From contig NZ_RXLQ01000013.1 in assembly GCF_003953935.1 (NCBI RefSeq), forward strand, positions 1-64,000: a DNA stretch of 64,000 bases, read 5' to 3'. Source of the stretch: Massilia atriviolacea (lineage in GTDB: Bacteria > Pseudomonadota > Gammaproteobacteria > Burkholderiales > Burkholderiaceae_D). The notes under the pieces were generated by a model. The model saw nothing but the letters and a program-made list of their open reading frames with translations. It was not told the origin of the DNA and did no database searches. A program made the translations under genes and the position numbers. Positions within the stretch are counted from its first letter, which is position 1, and every line of letters begins with the position of its first letter. Positions 40,986-50,593 of this stretch are shown here, piece by piece.

Positions 40986-41007
40986 CGTTCCCGCCAAGGC
41001 GGGAACG
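40986..41007. repeat. REP-like palindrome
   Basis: CGTTCCCGCC and GGCGGGAACG pair perfectly around AA. It is the same motif as at 21335 and lies between the convergent YfcC and GNAT genes. Confidence 0.75.
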
Positions 41008-41031
41008 ACTGTGTTGCATATAGTAGCCTGC

Positions 41032-41457
41032 TCAGCTCAAGTAAATATTCGGAAAATACCGCTCCATCAGCGACTCCGGCCGCAGCGGCGCGGTAAACCC
41101 GAACTGCGCATACAGCCCATGCGCATCGCCCGTGGCCAGCGTGAACCTGCGCAGCCCCTTCAGGCTCGGATGCGCCAGCACCGCCTTCATCAGCTCCTTG
41201 CTGAAGCCGCGCCCGCGGTACTCGGGAATCACAAACACATCCACCAGATTACCAAAAGTCGCAAAATCGGTAATCACCCGCGCAAACGCCACCTGGCGGC
41301 CGTCCACATACCCCCCGAAACACAGGGAATTCTCGATCGCGCGCTCCACCACCGGGCGCGAGATGCCCACCGCCCAGGTCGACTGCTCGCTGAGGAAGCG
41401 GTAGATCATCGGGATATCGAGCTGCGAGCGGTCGGTACTGATCTGTAAATTAGACAT
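41032..41457 (-). CDS. GNAT-family N-acetyltransferase
   Basis: This 141-residue acetyltransferase has the GNAT acetyl-CoA pocket VFVIPEYRGRGFSKELM (R/Q-x-x-G-x-G/A) and the C-terminal TGDAHGLYAQFGF. The ATG at 41457 is chosen over 41469 because the shorter start matches the MSNLQIST N-terminus. The substrate is unknown. It is divergent from argH with about 157 bp between. Confidence 0.87.
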   Translation of the reverse strand: MSNLQISTDRSQLDIPMIYRFLSEQSTWAVGISRPVVERAIENSLCFGGYVDGRQVAFARVITDFATFGNLVDVFVIPEYRGRGFSKELMKAVLAHPSLKGLRRFTLATGDAHGLYAQFGFTAPLRPESLMERYFPNIYLS

Positions 41458-41558
41458 GGCTGGACGCATCCCGTGAAAAGAAACAATTCTACCTTCGTTC
41501 GCCGCCAGCGCAAGGCCCGCGCGCGAATTCGGAACACCCGTGCAACCCCCGACAGGAA

Positions 41559-41589
41559 TTGCCCGCAGCCTGCTTTCCTTGTTTATAAT
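41559..41589 (+). promoter_or_regulatory. Probable argH promoter
   Basis: A consensus -10 TATAAT lies at 41584-41589. The best -35 is TTGCCC at 41559-41564 with a 19-bp spacer, which is longer than ideal. An AAAGGAA ribosome site follows before the argH ATG. No ArgR box was recognised. Confidence 0.5.
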
Positions 41590-41614
41590 CAGGTAACGTA
41601 AAGGAACTCTTCAC

Positions 41615-43012
41615 ATGACCGCACAACTTTCAAAAAAGGGCGAAGCCTGGTCGGCTCGCTTCTCCGAACCTGTCTCCGACCTCGTCAAACGCTACACCGC
41701 TTCCGTCTTTTTCGATAAACGCCTGGCCCTGTTCGACATCGCCGGTTCGCTGGCGCACGCCGAGATGCTGGCCGCCCAGCAGATCATCAGTGCCGAAGAC
41801 CGCGCCGAGATCGAACGCGGCATGGCCCAGATCAAGGGCGAAATCCAGGCCGGCAGCTTCGAATGGCTGCTCGACCTGGAAGACGTCCACCTGAATATCG
41901 AAAAGCGCCTGACCGAACTGGTTGGCGACGCCGGCAAGCGCCTGCACACGGGCCGCTCGCGCAACGACCAGGTGGCCACCGACATCCGCCTGTACGTGCG
42001 CGCCGCCATCGACGACATCGTGGTGCTGCTGAACGGCCTGCGCGCCGCCCTGCTCGATCTGGCGGAAAAGAACGCCGACACCATCATGCCGGGCTTCACC
42101 CACATGCAGGTGGCCCAGCCGATCACCTTCGGCCACCACATGCTGGCCTATGTCGAGATGTTCGGGCGCGACGTCGAACGCATGCTGGACGCGCGCAAGC
42201 GCGTCAACCGCCTGCCGCTGGGCGCCGCCGCGCTGGCCGGCACCACCTTCCCGATCGACCGCGAACGCGTGGCCCGCACGCTCGGCTTCGACGACGTCTG
42301 CCACAATTCGCTGGACGCCGTCTCGGACCGCGATTTCGCGATCGAGTTCTGCGCCGCCGGCGCCCTGGTCATGACGCACATCTCGCGCATGTCGGAAGAA
42401 CTGGTGATCTGGATGAGTCCACGGGTCGGCTTCATCGACATCGCCGACCGCTTCTGCACCGGCTCGTCGATCATGCCGCAAAAGAAAAACCCGGACGTGC
42501 CCGAACTGGCACGCGGCAAGACCGGCCGTGTCTACGGCCACGTCATGAGCCTGCTGACCCTGATGAAAGGCCAGCCGCTGGCCTACAACAAGGACAACCA
42601 GGAAGACAAGGAGCCGCTGTTCGACACCGTCGACACCCTGGTCGACACCCTGCGCATCTTCGCCGACATGGCCGGCGGGATCACGGTCAAGCCGGACAAT
42701 ATGCGCGCCGCCGCCCTGCAGGGCTACGCCACCGCGACCGACCTGGCCGACTACCTGGTCAAGAAGGGCCTGCCGTTCCGCGACGCCCACGAAGCCGTGG
42801 CGCGCGCCGTGCGCGCCTGCGACGACCTGCGATGCGACCTGGCGCAGATGTCGCTCGACCAGCTGCGCGCGTTTTCGGACCTGATCGGCGACGACGTGTT
42901 CGCGGTGCTGACGCTGGAAGGCTCGGTAGCGGCGCGCGACCACGTGGGCGGCACCGCGCCGAACCAGGTGCGCGCGGCCATCGCCCGCGTGCGCGCCCAG
43001 CTGGCCGGGTAG
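41615..43012 (+). CDS. argH: Argininosuccinate lyase
   Basis: ArgH splits argininosuccinate into arginine and fumarate, the last step of arginine synthesis. The 465 residues match family length. [32 protein letters not shown] and the fumarase/aspartase signature [15 protein letters not shown] with its flexible catalytic loop (about 285-300) are visible. It has its own promoter and stands alone; other arg genes are not in the window. The TRAP genes start 107 bases downstream. Confidence 0.97.
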   Translation: MTAQLSKKGEAWSARFSEPVSDLVKRYTASVFFDKRLALFDIAGSLAHAEMLAAQQIISAEDRAEIERGMAQIKGEIQAGSFEWLLDLEDVHLNIEKRLTELVGDAGKRLHTGRSRNDQVATDIRLYVRAAIDDIVVLLNGLRAALLDLAEKNADTIMPGFTHMQVAQPITFGHHMLAYVEMFGRDVERMLDARKRVNRLPLGAAALAGTTFPIDRERVARTLGFDDVCHNSLDAVSDRDFAIEFCAAGALVMTHISRMSEELVIWMSPRVGFIDIADRFCTGSSIMPQKKNPDVPELARGKTGRVYGHVMSLLTLMKGQPLAYNKDNQEDKEPLFDTVDTLVDTLRIFADMAGGITVKPDNMRAAALQGYATATDLADYLVKKGLPFRDAHEAVARAVRACDDLRCDLAQMSLDQLRAFSDLIGDDVFAVLTLEGSVAARDHVGGTAPNQVRAAIARVRAQLAG

Positions 43013-43119
43013 GCGCGCCACCCTCAGTGACCTGTATTTAAGCCGACCGGCGCGCAAGACGCCGGCGACTGTGCTTGTTTTTGAACTTATTGTTTGAAAC
43101 TACCGGAGATACCAGCACC

Positions 43120-43710
43120 ATGCTCATGTCACTATTCATCCCGCTGTCGCGCGCGATCGACGCGATGAACGAGAAGATCGCCAGCGCCGTCAGCTGGGCC
43201 TTGCTGGCCGCAGTCCTGATCTGCGCCGTCAATGCCCTGATCCGCTACGCCTTCCATGTCAGTTCCAACGCCTGGCTCGAAATCCAGTGGTACCTGTACG
43301 CGGCCATGTTCATGCTGGCCTCGGCCTACACGCTCAAGCGCGACGAGCATGTGCGCATCGACGTCATCGTCGGCCGCTTCTCGAAACGCACCCAGGTCTG
43401 GATCGACCTGGCCGGCTACCTGCTGTTCCTGATGCCCGTTTCGCTGCTGATCCTGTGGTACGGCATTCCCTTCGCCCACCTGTCGATCGTCAGCGCCGAA
43501 ATGTCGAGCAATGCCGGCGGCCTGATCGTCTGGCCGGCCAAGCTGATGGTGCCGGTGGCATTTGCGCTGATTATCCTGCAAGGCCTGTCCGAAATCATCA
43601 AGCGCATCGCTTTCCTGGCCGGTAAGATCGATGCCAGCTCGTTCTCCAGGCAGGTCACCACGCCGCAGGATGAAATCGACGCGATCAAAGCGGCCAACAA
43701 CATCGGTTAA
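43120..43710 (+). CDS. dctQ: TRAP transporter small permease (DctQ)
   Basis: This 196-residue DctQ-type membrane subunit has four predicted helices with EIQWYLYAAMFMLASAY and the RIDVIVGRF segment conserved in the family. DctQ pairs with DctM in sodium-driven uptake of carboxylates with an external DctP binding protein. The ATG at 43120 is chosen; a second ATG at 43126 is possible. The C-terminal tail is about 25 residues and hydrophilic. It lies 35 bases upstream of the large permease. No binding protein is adjacent. Confidence 0.9.
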   Translation: MLMSLFIPLSRAIDAMNEKIASAVSWALLAAVLICAVNALIRYAFHVSSNAWLEIQWYLYAAMFMLASAYTLKRDEHVRIDVIVGRFSKRTQVWIDLAGYLLFLMPVSLLILWYGIPFAHLSIVSAEMSSNAGGLIVWPAKLMVPVAFALIILQGLSEIIKRIAFLAGKIDASSFSRQVTTPQDEIDAIKAANNIG

Positions 43711-43745
43711 GCAGTCAAAAAAACAGCCACTTCGGTCAGGGACAC

Positions 43746-45434
43746 ATGGAACAATTCATCATCGCCAACATAGCGCCCATCATGTTTGGGGCGCTGGTCA
43801 TCTTCTTGCTGTCCGGTTTTCCGGTCGCATTCTCGCTGGCCGCCAACGGCCTGTTTTTCGGCCTGGTCGGCATCGAGCTCGGTTTGCTCAAGCCCGAACT
43901 GCTGCAGGCGCTGCCCAACCGGATCTTCGGCATCATGGCCAGCGACACGCTGCTGGCGATTCCCTTCTTCACCTTCATGGGATTGATCCTGGAAAGGTCG
44001 GGCATGGCGGAGGACCTGCTCGACACCATCGGCCAGTTGTTCGGGCCGATCCGCGGCGGCGTGGCGTATGCGGTCATCTTCGTCGGCGCGCTGCTGGCCG
44101 CGACCACCGGCGTGGTGGCGGCGTCGGTCATTTCGATGGGCCTCATTTCGCTGCCGGTGATGCTGCGCTACGGTTACGACAAGCGCCTGGCGTCCGGCGT
44201 GATCGCCGCTTCCGGCACCCTGGCCCAGATCATCCCGCCCTCGCTGGTGCTGATCGTGATGGCCGACCAGCTGGGCAAATCGGTGGGCGACATGTACAAG
44301 GCCGCCTTCGTGCCGGGCCTGATGCTCACCGCGATGTACGCCGGCTACGTGCTGGCGCTGTCGATCTTCAAGCCGCACCATGTGCCGGCGCTGCCGCTCG
44401 AAGCGCGCAACCTGCGCGAGCCGAATGGCGACAGCGGCGTGCTGTCGCTGCTGGCACTGGTCGCCGGCACGATCGTGGTGGCGTATGGCTTCAACCTGGC
44501 CTGGGGCGCCAGCCACCCGCAACTGGGCAAGGACGAACTGGGAATCTACGCGGCCTCGGTCGGCATCGCGCTGGCCTTCCTGTTCGCGCTGGCCAACCGC
44601 AAGCTCAAACTCGGCCTGCTCTCGCGCATGGCCGAAAAAGTGGTGTTCGTGCTGGTGCCGCCGCTGGCACTGATCTTCCTGGTGCTGGGCACGATTTTTG
44701 TGGGCATCGCCACCCCGACCGAAGGCGGCGGCATGGGCGCGCTGGGCGCGATCCTGCTGGCCATGCTCAATGGCCGCCTGTCCTGGAGCCTGCTCAAGCA
44801 GGCGATGAATTCGACCACGCGCCTGTCATGCTTCGTCATGTTCATCCTGATCGGCTCGACCGTGTTTGCGCTGGTGTTCCGCGGCGTGGACGGCGACCTG
44901 TGGGTCGAGCACCTGCTGACCGGCCTGCCGGGCGGGGTGACGGGCTTCCTGATCGTGGTCAACATCATGTTCTTCGTGCTGGCCTTCTTCCTCGACTTCT
45001 TCGAGCTGGCCTTCATCCTGGTGCCGCTGGTCGGTCCGGTGGCCAACAAGCTGGGGATCGACCTGGTCTGGTTCGGCGTGCTGCTGGGGGTGAACATGCA
45101 GACCTCCTTCATGCATCCGCCGTTCGGCTTCGCGCTGTTCTATTTACGGTCGGTGGCCCCGAAAGAGGTCAAGACGTCCGACATTTACTGGGGCGCGATC
45201 CCGTTCGTGGTGATCCAGGTGATCATGGTCTGCCTGATCATCGCCTTCCCGCACCTGGTCTCGGTCGAGAAAAAGGTCGACATGGACGAACAGATCGAAC
45301 TGAAGATCGATGCCCCGGCCGCCGACACCGAATCGCTGCAACTGCCGTCCGGCGACGCCGACAAAAAAGATGAAGACAGCACGCCGGAGCTGAACTTCTC
45401 GACAGACACCGAAACGGATCCGAAAAAGAAATGA
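43746..45434 (+). CDS. dctM: TRAP transporter large permease (DctM)
   Basis: This 562-residue DctM-type permease begins in the FGALVIFLLSGFPVAFSLAA helix and carries the conserved GGVAYAVIFVGALLAATTGV and SGTLAQIIPPSL segments. About 14 helices are expected. It is much longer than the common ~430 residues because of a loop and a hydrophilic acidic tail (residues ~510-562) rich in Asp/Glu/Lys. Long DctM forms occur in the mannitol/chloroaromatic class. Its stop overlaps the M24 peptidase ATG by 4 bases (ATGA). Substrate unknown; the binding protein is not adjacent. Confidence 0.9.
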   Translation: MEQFIIANIAPIMFGALVIFLLSGFPVAFSLAANGLFFGLVGIELGLLKPELLQALPNRIFGIMASDTLLAIPFFTFMGLILERSGMAEDLLDTIGQLFGPIRGGVAYAVIFVGALLAATTGVVAASVISMGLISLPVMLRYGYDKRLASGVIAASGTLAQIIPPSLVLIVMADQLGKSVGDMYKAAFVPGLMLTAMYAGYVLALSIFKPHHVPALPLEARNLREPNGDSGVLSLLALVAGTIVVAYGFNLAWGASHPQLGKDELGIYAASVGIALAFLFALANRKLKLGLLSRMAEKVVFVLVPPLALIFLVLGTIFVGIATPTEGGGMGALGAILLAMLNGRLSWSLLKQAMNSTTRLSCFVMFILIGSTVFALVFRGVDGDLWVEHLLTGLPGGVTGFLIVVNIMFFVLAFFLDFFELAFILVPLVGPVANKLGIDLVWFGVLLGVNMQTSFMHPPFGFALFYLRSVAPKEVKTSDIYWGAIPFVVIQVIMVCLIIAFPHLVSVEKKVDMDEQIELKIDAPAADTESLQLPSGDADKKDEDSTPELNFSTDTETDPKKK

Positions 45435-46663
45435 GCGCAATGAACATTGGCGGCAAGAGCATGGACGAGGCGCTGGCCGGCCTGTCCGACATGAGCGGCG
45501 GGATGGTCCCGATCGGCAAGGAAGAACACGAACAGCGCATCGCCCGCGCCCAGGCCTACATGGTCGAGCAGGGCATCGGCGCGGTGTTCCTCAATGCCGG
45601 CACGAATATGCGCTACTTCACCGGCACCAAGTGGTACGCCAGCGAACGCATGGTCGGCGCCATCCTGCCGGCCGTGGGCGCGCTCGAATACATCGCACCC
45701 GTGTTCGAAGAAGGCTCGCTGACCGACTTCATGCTGGTCAAGGGCAAGGTCAACTGCTGGGAGGAGCACGAGAGCCCCTACCAGCTGTTCATCGACGTCC
45801 TGGGACGCATGGGCATCGCCCCGGATGCGGCGCACCCGCCGCGCATCGGCATCTGCGAAAGCGCCGCGTTCTTCATCGCCGACGGCATCGCCCCGCTGGC
45901 CGCCGGCTACGCGCTGGAAAACGCGAAGAGCGTCACCGCCTTCTGCCGCGCGCGCAAGTCGCCCGCCGAGATCGCGCTCATGCAGCGCGTCAAGGACATG
46001 ACGCTGGAAGTGCACAAGGCCGCCGCCAGCATCCTGCACGAAGGGATCACCACGGTGGAGGTGAGCGACTTCATCGCGCGCGCGCACCGCAAGGTGGGCG
46101 CGCCGGGTTCGTATTTTTGCATCGTGCTGTTCGGCGAGGCGACCGCCTATCCGCACGGCGTCAGTTATGCGCAGACCTTACAGTCCGGCGACGTGGTCCT
46201 GATCGATACCGGCTGCCAGGTACATGGCTACATTTCGGACATCACGCGCACCTATGTGTTCGGCGAGATCAGCGAGCGCCAGCGCTTCGTGTGGAATGCG
46301 GAGAAGGCGGCGCAGCTGGCCGCGTTCGGGGCGGCGCAACTGGGCGTGCCGTGCCGCGAGGTGGACGCCGCCGCGCGCGCCTCGCTCGAAGCGAACGGCT
46401 TCGGTCCCGGCTACAAGCTGCCGGGCCTGCCGCACCGCACCGGCCACGGGATCGGCATGGATATCCACGAGTGGCCTTACCTGGTCGGCAGCGACAGCAC
46501 GCCGCTCGACGTGGGCATGTGCTTTTCGAACGAGCCGATGATCTGCATTCCGGGCGAATTCGGGGTGCGCCACGAAGACCACTTCTACATGACGGCGGCG
46601 GGACCGAAGTGGTTCACCGAACCGGCACATTCGATCGACGATCCGTTCGGCATGGGCCGCTAA
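45431..46663 (+). CDS. M24-family metallopeptidase (Xaa-Pro dipeptidase/aminopeptidase-like)
   Basis: This 410-residue cytosolic peptidase of the pita-bread fold has five metal ligands visible in order: Asp in VLIDTGCQ, Asp in SDITRTYVF, His in RTGHGIGMDIHEW, Glu in FSNEPMIC, and Glu in RHEDHF. M24 enzymes cleave X-Pro dipeptides or, in the ectoine hydrolase DoeA group, the ectoine ring. There is no signal peptide. Its start overlaps the dctM stop, so uptake by the TRAP carrier and cleavage inside the cell are coupled. The exact substrate cannot be read from sequence. Confidence 0.88.
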   Translation: MSAMNIGGKSMDEALAGLSDMSGGMVPIGKEEHEQRIARAQAYMVEQGIGAVFLNAGTNMRYFTGTKWYASERMVGAILPAVGALEYIAPVFEEGSLTDFMLVKGKVNCWEEHESPYQLFIDVLGRMGIAPDAAHPPRIGICESAAFFIADGIAPLAAGYALENAKSVTAFCRARKSPAEIALMQRVKDMTLEVHKAAASILHEGITTVEVSDFIARAHRKVGAPGSYFCIVLFGEATAYPHGVSYAQTLQSGDVVLIDTGCQVHGYISDITRTYVFGEISERQRFVWNAEKAAQLAAFGAAQLGVPCREVDAAARASLEANGFGPGYKLPGLPHRTGHGIGMDIHEWPYLVGSDSTPLDVGMCFSNEPMICIPGEFGVRHEDHFYMTAAGPKWFTEPAHSIDDPFGMGR

Positions 46664-46889
46664 ATGCATCGGGCGCGCCGGCTGGCTGGCGCGCAATGAT
46701 TCAATTTATATAACATCCCTGCGCGTACAAGGTGGCCAGATACCAACACCTTTGTATGCAAGCGCATGAAACAGTGTTGCAAACAAGTAGAAAATCCCGC
46801 CTCTGTTACAAAATAAACAAAACATCACGTTTATTTGTTTCCGCTAATCACCTATTATCTCTGGTCGTGGACATACCGGGATAAATCAC

Positions 46890-49055
46890 ATGCAAGAGCA
46901 ACAACGACTCGACGCAGGTGTCGAGGATGACGCTGGCGTCGATCTCGACGCACCCATGCTAACCGCCCAGCTCGATGTTGCTGGTGATGAATCCGTTTCC
47001 GGTGTCCGGCTGGCCACGGCGACCACCGCGCTCCTGTCCAGCGCCGTGCTGGCAGCCTGCGGCGGCAGCGAGGGCTCGGCGATTCCAGCCGGTGGCGTAG
47101 CGGCCCCGCCGGTAATCCTGCCCAACCCGCCGGTGCCGACGCCGGTGGTACCGACGCCCGTGCCGACACCGGTGGTACCGACGCCGGTGCCGACGCCGGT
47201 GGTACCAACGCCGGTGCCGACGCCGGTGCCAACGCCGGTGCCAACTCCCGTGCCGACACCGGTGCCGACGCCGCCCGTTCCGACGCCGCCTGTGCCGACC
47301 CCGGTCAAACCGACGCCAGGCCAGACGGGTCCGACGCCGACCGTGCCGACGCCAACCCCGACAGCTCCGACACCGACCCCGACCGTCCCGACACCGACGC
47401 CGACCGCGCCGACGCCGACAGCGCCAACGCCGACAGCGCCGACGCCGACGCCTACTCCGACGCCTACTCCGACGCCAACGCCGACGCCGACGCCGACCCC
47501 AACCCCCACGCCAACGCCAGTCGGCCCAAAAATCACGCCCGCCGAAGCCTCGCGCTTCCTCGGGCAGGCCTCGATGGGCGCCACGCGCGACCAGATCGCC
47601 CGCGTGCAGCAATTGGGCTACGCCGGCTGGATTACCGAACAGATCGCCATGCCGCGCGGCGAGACGCGCTGGGACTACCTGGTCGGCAAGCGCTACAACA
47701 CGTCCGACCTGAAAAACACCGAAAACGGCCACGACGCCGCTTTCTGGCGCAAGATGATCATCGCGCCCGACACCCTGCGCCAGCGCGTCACCCTGGCGCT
47801 GTCCGAAATCGTGGTCGCGTCGATTACCGGTTTTAGCGCCAGCTGGAGCAATTTTTCGGGCGTCGCGCACATGGACTTGCTGGAGTCCCACGCTTTCGGC
47901 AACTATCGCAGCCTGCTGCAGCAAGTCTCGCTCAGCGCGCCGATGGGCGAATACCTGACCTACCGCGGCAACGTCAAGCTCAACCCGACCACCGGCGCCC
48001 TGCCCGACGAAAACTACGCGCGCGAAGTCATGCAGCTGTTTACCATCGGCCTGGTCCAGCTGAACCTCGACGGCACGCCCAAGCTCAGCAGCGGGCTGCA
48101 GCAGGAAACCTACGGCCTGGACGACATCAGCGGCCTGGCGCGCGTGTTCACCGGCTGGGGCTACGACCTGGCCGGCGGCGACATGAATACGCCCGACTAC
48201 AAGCGCCGTCCGATGATCGTGTCGAGCAACCGGCACGAATCGGGCCCCAAGGAGTTCCTCGACAGCACCATTCCTGCCGGCACCGATGCCCTGACCAGCG
48301 TCACGCGCGCGCTCGACATCATCTTCGCCCATCCCAACGTGGCGCCGTTCATCAGCCGCCAGCTGATCCAGCGCCTGGTGACGAGCAACCCGTCGCCCGC
48401 CTACGTGGCGCGTGTCGCCACCGTCTTCAACAACGATGGCAAAGGCGTCAAGGGCAACCTGGCCAAGGTCGTCAGCGCCATCCTGCTCGACGACGAGGCG
48501 CGCAACGCCAGCCGCCTGAGCGATCCCAATTTCGGCAAGCTGCGCGAGCCGGTGCTGCGGTTTACCGCATGGGCGCGCGCCTTCAAGGCCAACTCGCCAT
48601 CGGACGCCTGGGGTATCGGCAACACTTCCGATCCCGGCACGCGCCTGGGGCAAAGTCCGGGCCGCTCGGGCACCGTCTTCAACTTCTTCCGCCCCGGCTA
48701 CGTGCCGCCCAACAGCGCGATCGCCACTGCGCGCATGGTGGCGCCGGAATTCCAGATCACCAATGAATCGACGGTGGTCGGCTATGTGAACTACATGCAG
48801 GGCGTGGTCAGCCGGGGCGTGAACGATGTCAAGGCCGACTACAGCGCCCTGCTGCCGCTGGCCGAGGCATCCGACAAGCTGGTGGACGAACTGAACCTGG
48901 TGCTGGCGGCCGGGCAGCTGGCGCCGGCGACGGTCAACCTGATCAAGGGCGGGATCGACTCCATGCCCAAAGTCACCGAAGCGCACCGCCTGAACCGCAT
49001 CTACGCCGCCCTGGTGCTGGTGCTCGCCTCACCCGAATTCATCGTCCAGAAATAG
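46890..49055 (+). CDS. DUF1800 family protein with Pro-Thr-Val repeat linker
   Basis: This 721-residue protein has an acidic N-terminus, then a hydrophobic stretch ending in a lipobox-like VLAAC with Cys57, so a lipid anchor is possible but the leader is long. Residues about 80-210 are almost only Pro, Thr and Val/Ala (PTPVPTPVV, then PTPTPTP), a flexible stalk. The DUF1800 domain covers residues ~215-721, from [20 protein letters not shown] on, with [16 protein letters not shown] and a late [16 protein letters not shown]1800 proteins are uncharacterised and occur beside DUF1501 proteins, as here with a 9-base gap. The stalk suggests exposure on the cell surface. Confidence 0.88.
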   Translation: MQEQQRLDAGVEDDAGVDLDAPMLTAQLDVAGDESVSGVRLATATTALLSSAVLAACGGSEGSAIPAGGVAAPPVILPNPPVPTPVVPTPVPTPVVPTPVPTPVVPTPVPTPVPTPVPTPVPTPVPTPPVPTPPVPTPVKPTPGQTGPTPTVPTPTPTAPTPTPTVPTPTPTAPTPTAPTPTAPTPTPTPTPTPTPTPTPTPTPTPTPTPVGPKITPAEASRFLGQASMGATRDQIARVQQLGYAGWITEQIAMPRGETRWDYLVGKRYNTSDLKNTENGHDAAFWRKMIIAPDTLRQRVTLALSEIVVASITGFSASWSNFSGVAHMDLLESHAFGNYRSLLQQVSLSAPMGEYLTYRGNVKLNPTTGALPDENYAREVMQLFTIGLVQLNLDGTPKLSSGLQQETYGLDDISGLARVFTGWGYDLAGGDMNTPDYKRRPMIVSSNRHESGPKEFLDSTIPAGTDALTSVTRALDIIFAHPNVAPFISRQLIQRLVTSNPSPAYVARVATVFNNDGKGVKGNLAKVVSAILLDDEARNASRLSDPNFGKLREPVLRFTAWARAFKANSPSDAWGIGNTSDPGTRLGQSPGRSGTVFNFFRPGYVPPNSAIATARMVAPEFQITNESTVVGYVNYMQGVVSRGVNDVKADYSALLPLAEASDKLVDELNLVLAAGQLAPATVNLIKGGIDSMPKVTEAHRLNRIYAALVLVLASPEFIVQK
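47129..47525 (+). repeat. In-frame Pro-Thr-Val repeat tract
   Basis: Repeated units of CCGACGCCGGTG and, later, CCGACGCCGACG encode the PTPV and PTPT stalk of the DUF1800 protein. The units keep frame (multiples of 6 bp), so changes in copy number would alter stalk length without frameshift. The opposite strand shows a matching Gly/Val open frame, a shadow. Confidence 0.85.
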
Positions 49056-49064
49056 GAAGCAGCC

Positions 49065-50465
49065 ATGCACAACAAAAATGGAACCAATGCATCGCGCCGC
49101 GCCTTCCTGCAACGCGCGTCCGCCCTGTCGGTCGCCGGCGTGGCCACGCCGTGGGCGCTCAACCTTGCCGCCATCTCCGAGGCCAGCGCGGCCACGGCTA
49201 CCGACTACAAGGCGCTGGTCTGCGTATTTCTGTACGGCGGCAACGATTACGCCAACACCGTCACCCCCTACGATCCGACCAACCATGCGCTGTACCAGTC
49301 GTACCGGCCGAATTTTGCGCACAGCCGCGCCGCATTGGCCGCGACCGCGCTGAACCCGACCGTGGTGCCGCTCGACTCGGGCGGCTTCCAGCACCAGTAC
49401 GCGCTGGCGCCCAACCTGGCGCGGCTGATGCCGCTGTTTAACGACGGCAAGCTGGCCGTGATCTTGAACGTGGGCAACCTTGTGCAGCCGACCACCAAGC
49501 TCCAGTACACCCAGAAGACCGGCCGCCTGCCGCCCAAACTGTTCTCGCACAACGACCAGCAATCGGTGTTCCAGTCCTCGTCGCCGGAAGGCGCCACCTC
49601 CGGCTGGGGCGGACGCATCGGCGACCTGTTCCAGTCGAGCAATATCAACTCGACCTTTACCTGCATTAATGTGTCGAATAATGCGGTGTTCTTGTCGGGC
49701 AATACGGCGGTGCAATACCAGGTCTCGACCAATGGATCGGTGCCGCTGGCGGGTTTGAAGAATTCGCTGTTCGGCTCGGCCACCTCCTCGGCCGCGCTGC
49801 GCACCCTGATGACCCAGCAGCGCAGCAATATGCTGGAAAACGAATACAACCGCATCAGCAAGCGCTCGATCGAAGCGAACGAGGTGCTGACCGGGGCCTT
49901 GAGCTCGACGCCGGCGCCGAGTACGCCTTTCCCGACCGGGAACAACCTGGGCGACCAGTTGAAACTGGTGGCGCGCATGATCGCCGCCGGTCCGAGCCTG
50001 GGCGCGAAGCGGCAAGTGTTTTTCGTCTCGATGGGCGGCTTCGACAATCACGACGGCATGGCGACCAACCATCCGACCCTGATGACCCGGCTGGGCGACG
50101 CGATGGCGGCGTTTTACGCGGCCACGGTGGAGTTGGGCGTGTCCGAGAAGGTGACCACGTTTACGGCCTCGGACTTCGGCCGCACCATGGCGGGCAACGC
50201 CGACGGCTCGGATCATGGCTGGGGCAGCATGCACTTCGTGATGGGCGGGGCGGTCAAGGGCAAGCGCTTTTACGGCACCGCGCCGATCGTGGCCAACGGC
50301 GGCCCGGACGACGTCGGCCAGGGCCGCCTGCTGCCGACCACCTCGGTCGACCAGTTCGCGGCCACCATGGGCGCGTGGCTGGGGGTGTCGAACAGCGAGT
50401 TGCTGGCGCTGCTGCCGAACCTGGGCAATTACAACGCGAGTACGCGCAATATGGGGTTTGTGTAA
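49065..50465 (+). CDS. Tat-exported DUF1501 family protein
   Basis: This 466-residue DUF1501 protein has a twin-arginine signal (SRRAFLQRASALSVAGVAT, R11R12) ending near EASA. DUF1501 members relate to the sulfatase/alkaline phosphatase superfamily. VFFVSMGGFDNHDGMATNHP and TFTASDFGRTMAGNADGSDH are conserved motifs, with Asp/His residues that could bind metal. Tat export means it folds in the cytosol, probably with cofactor, before crossing. It is partnered with the DUF1800 gene 9 bases upstream. Role unknown. Confidence 0.88.
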   Translation: MHNKNGTNASRRAFLQRASALSVAGVATPWALNLAAISEASAATATDYKALVCVFLYGGNDYANTVTPYDPTNHALYQSYRPNFAHSRAALAATALNPTVVPLDSGGFQHQYALAPNLARLMPLFNDGKLAVILNVGNLVQPTTKLQYTQKTGRLPPKLFSHNDQQSVFQSSSPEGATSGWGGRIGDLFQSSNINSTFTCINVSNNAVFLSGNTAVQYQVSTNGSVPLAGLKNSLFGSATSSAALRTLMTQQRSNMLENEYNRISKRSIEANEVLTGALSSTPAPSTPFPTGNNLGDQLKLVARMIAAGPSLGAKRQVFFVSMGGFDNHDGMATNHPTLMTRLGDAMAAFYAATVELGVSEKVTTFTASDFGRTMAGNADGSDHGWGSMHFVMGGAVKGKRFYGTAPIVANGGPDDVGQGRLLPTTSVDQFAATMGAWLGVSNSELLALLPNLGNYNASTRNMGFV

Positions 50466-50533
50466 TCGTTCAGAAAAACGGACGAGAACGGCGCGCGCTT
50501 GCGCCGCTGACCTGTGCGCCGTCCATGCTCCCT

Positions 50534-50568
50534 CATTCCCGCTTAATGAACCGACCCAAGCGGGAATG
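50534..50568. terminator. REP-like hairpin between DUF1501 and paaZ
   Basis: CATTCCCGCTT (50534-50544) pairs perfectly with AAGCGGGAATG (50558-50568) around 13 bases. It lies between the convergent DUF1501 and paaZ genes and is a variant of the CGTTCCCGC palindromes at 21335 and 40986. It lacks a T-run, so it may act as a REP or a factor-assisted terminator. Confidence 0.6.
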
Positions 50569-50593
50569 ACGGCTTCGAAGGTATCGGCTCCGC

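Noticed and set aside
46664-46889. A promoter for the DUF1800 gene (TATTAT at 46853-46858)
   Set aside because: The only clear TTG-type -35 is 12 bases away and the 17-base alternative is poor, so it is not listed as a feature.
47129-47525. A CRISPR-like or minisatellite array
   Set aside because: The units are contiguous without unique spacers and lie in frame within a coding gene.
46886-47584. A Gly-Val-Gly repeat protein on the minus strand
   Set aside because: It is the complement of the Pro-Thr-Val tract of the DUF1800 gene and has no other support.
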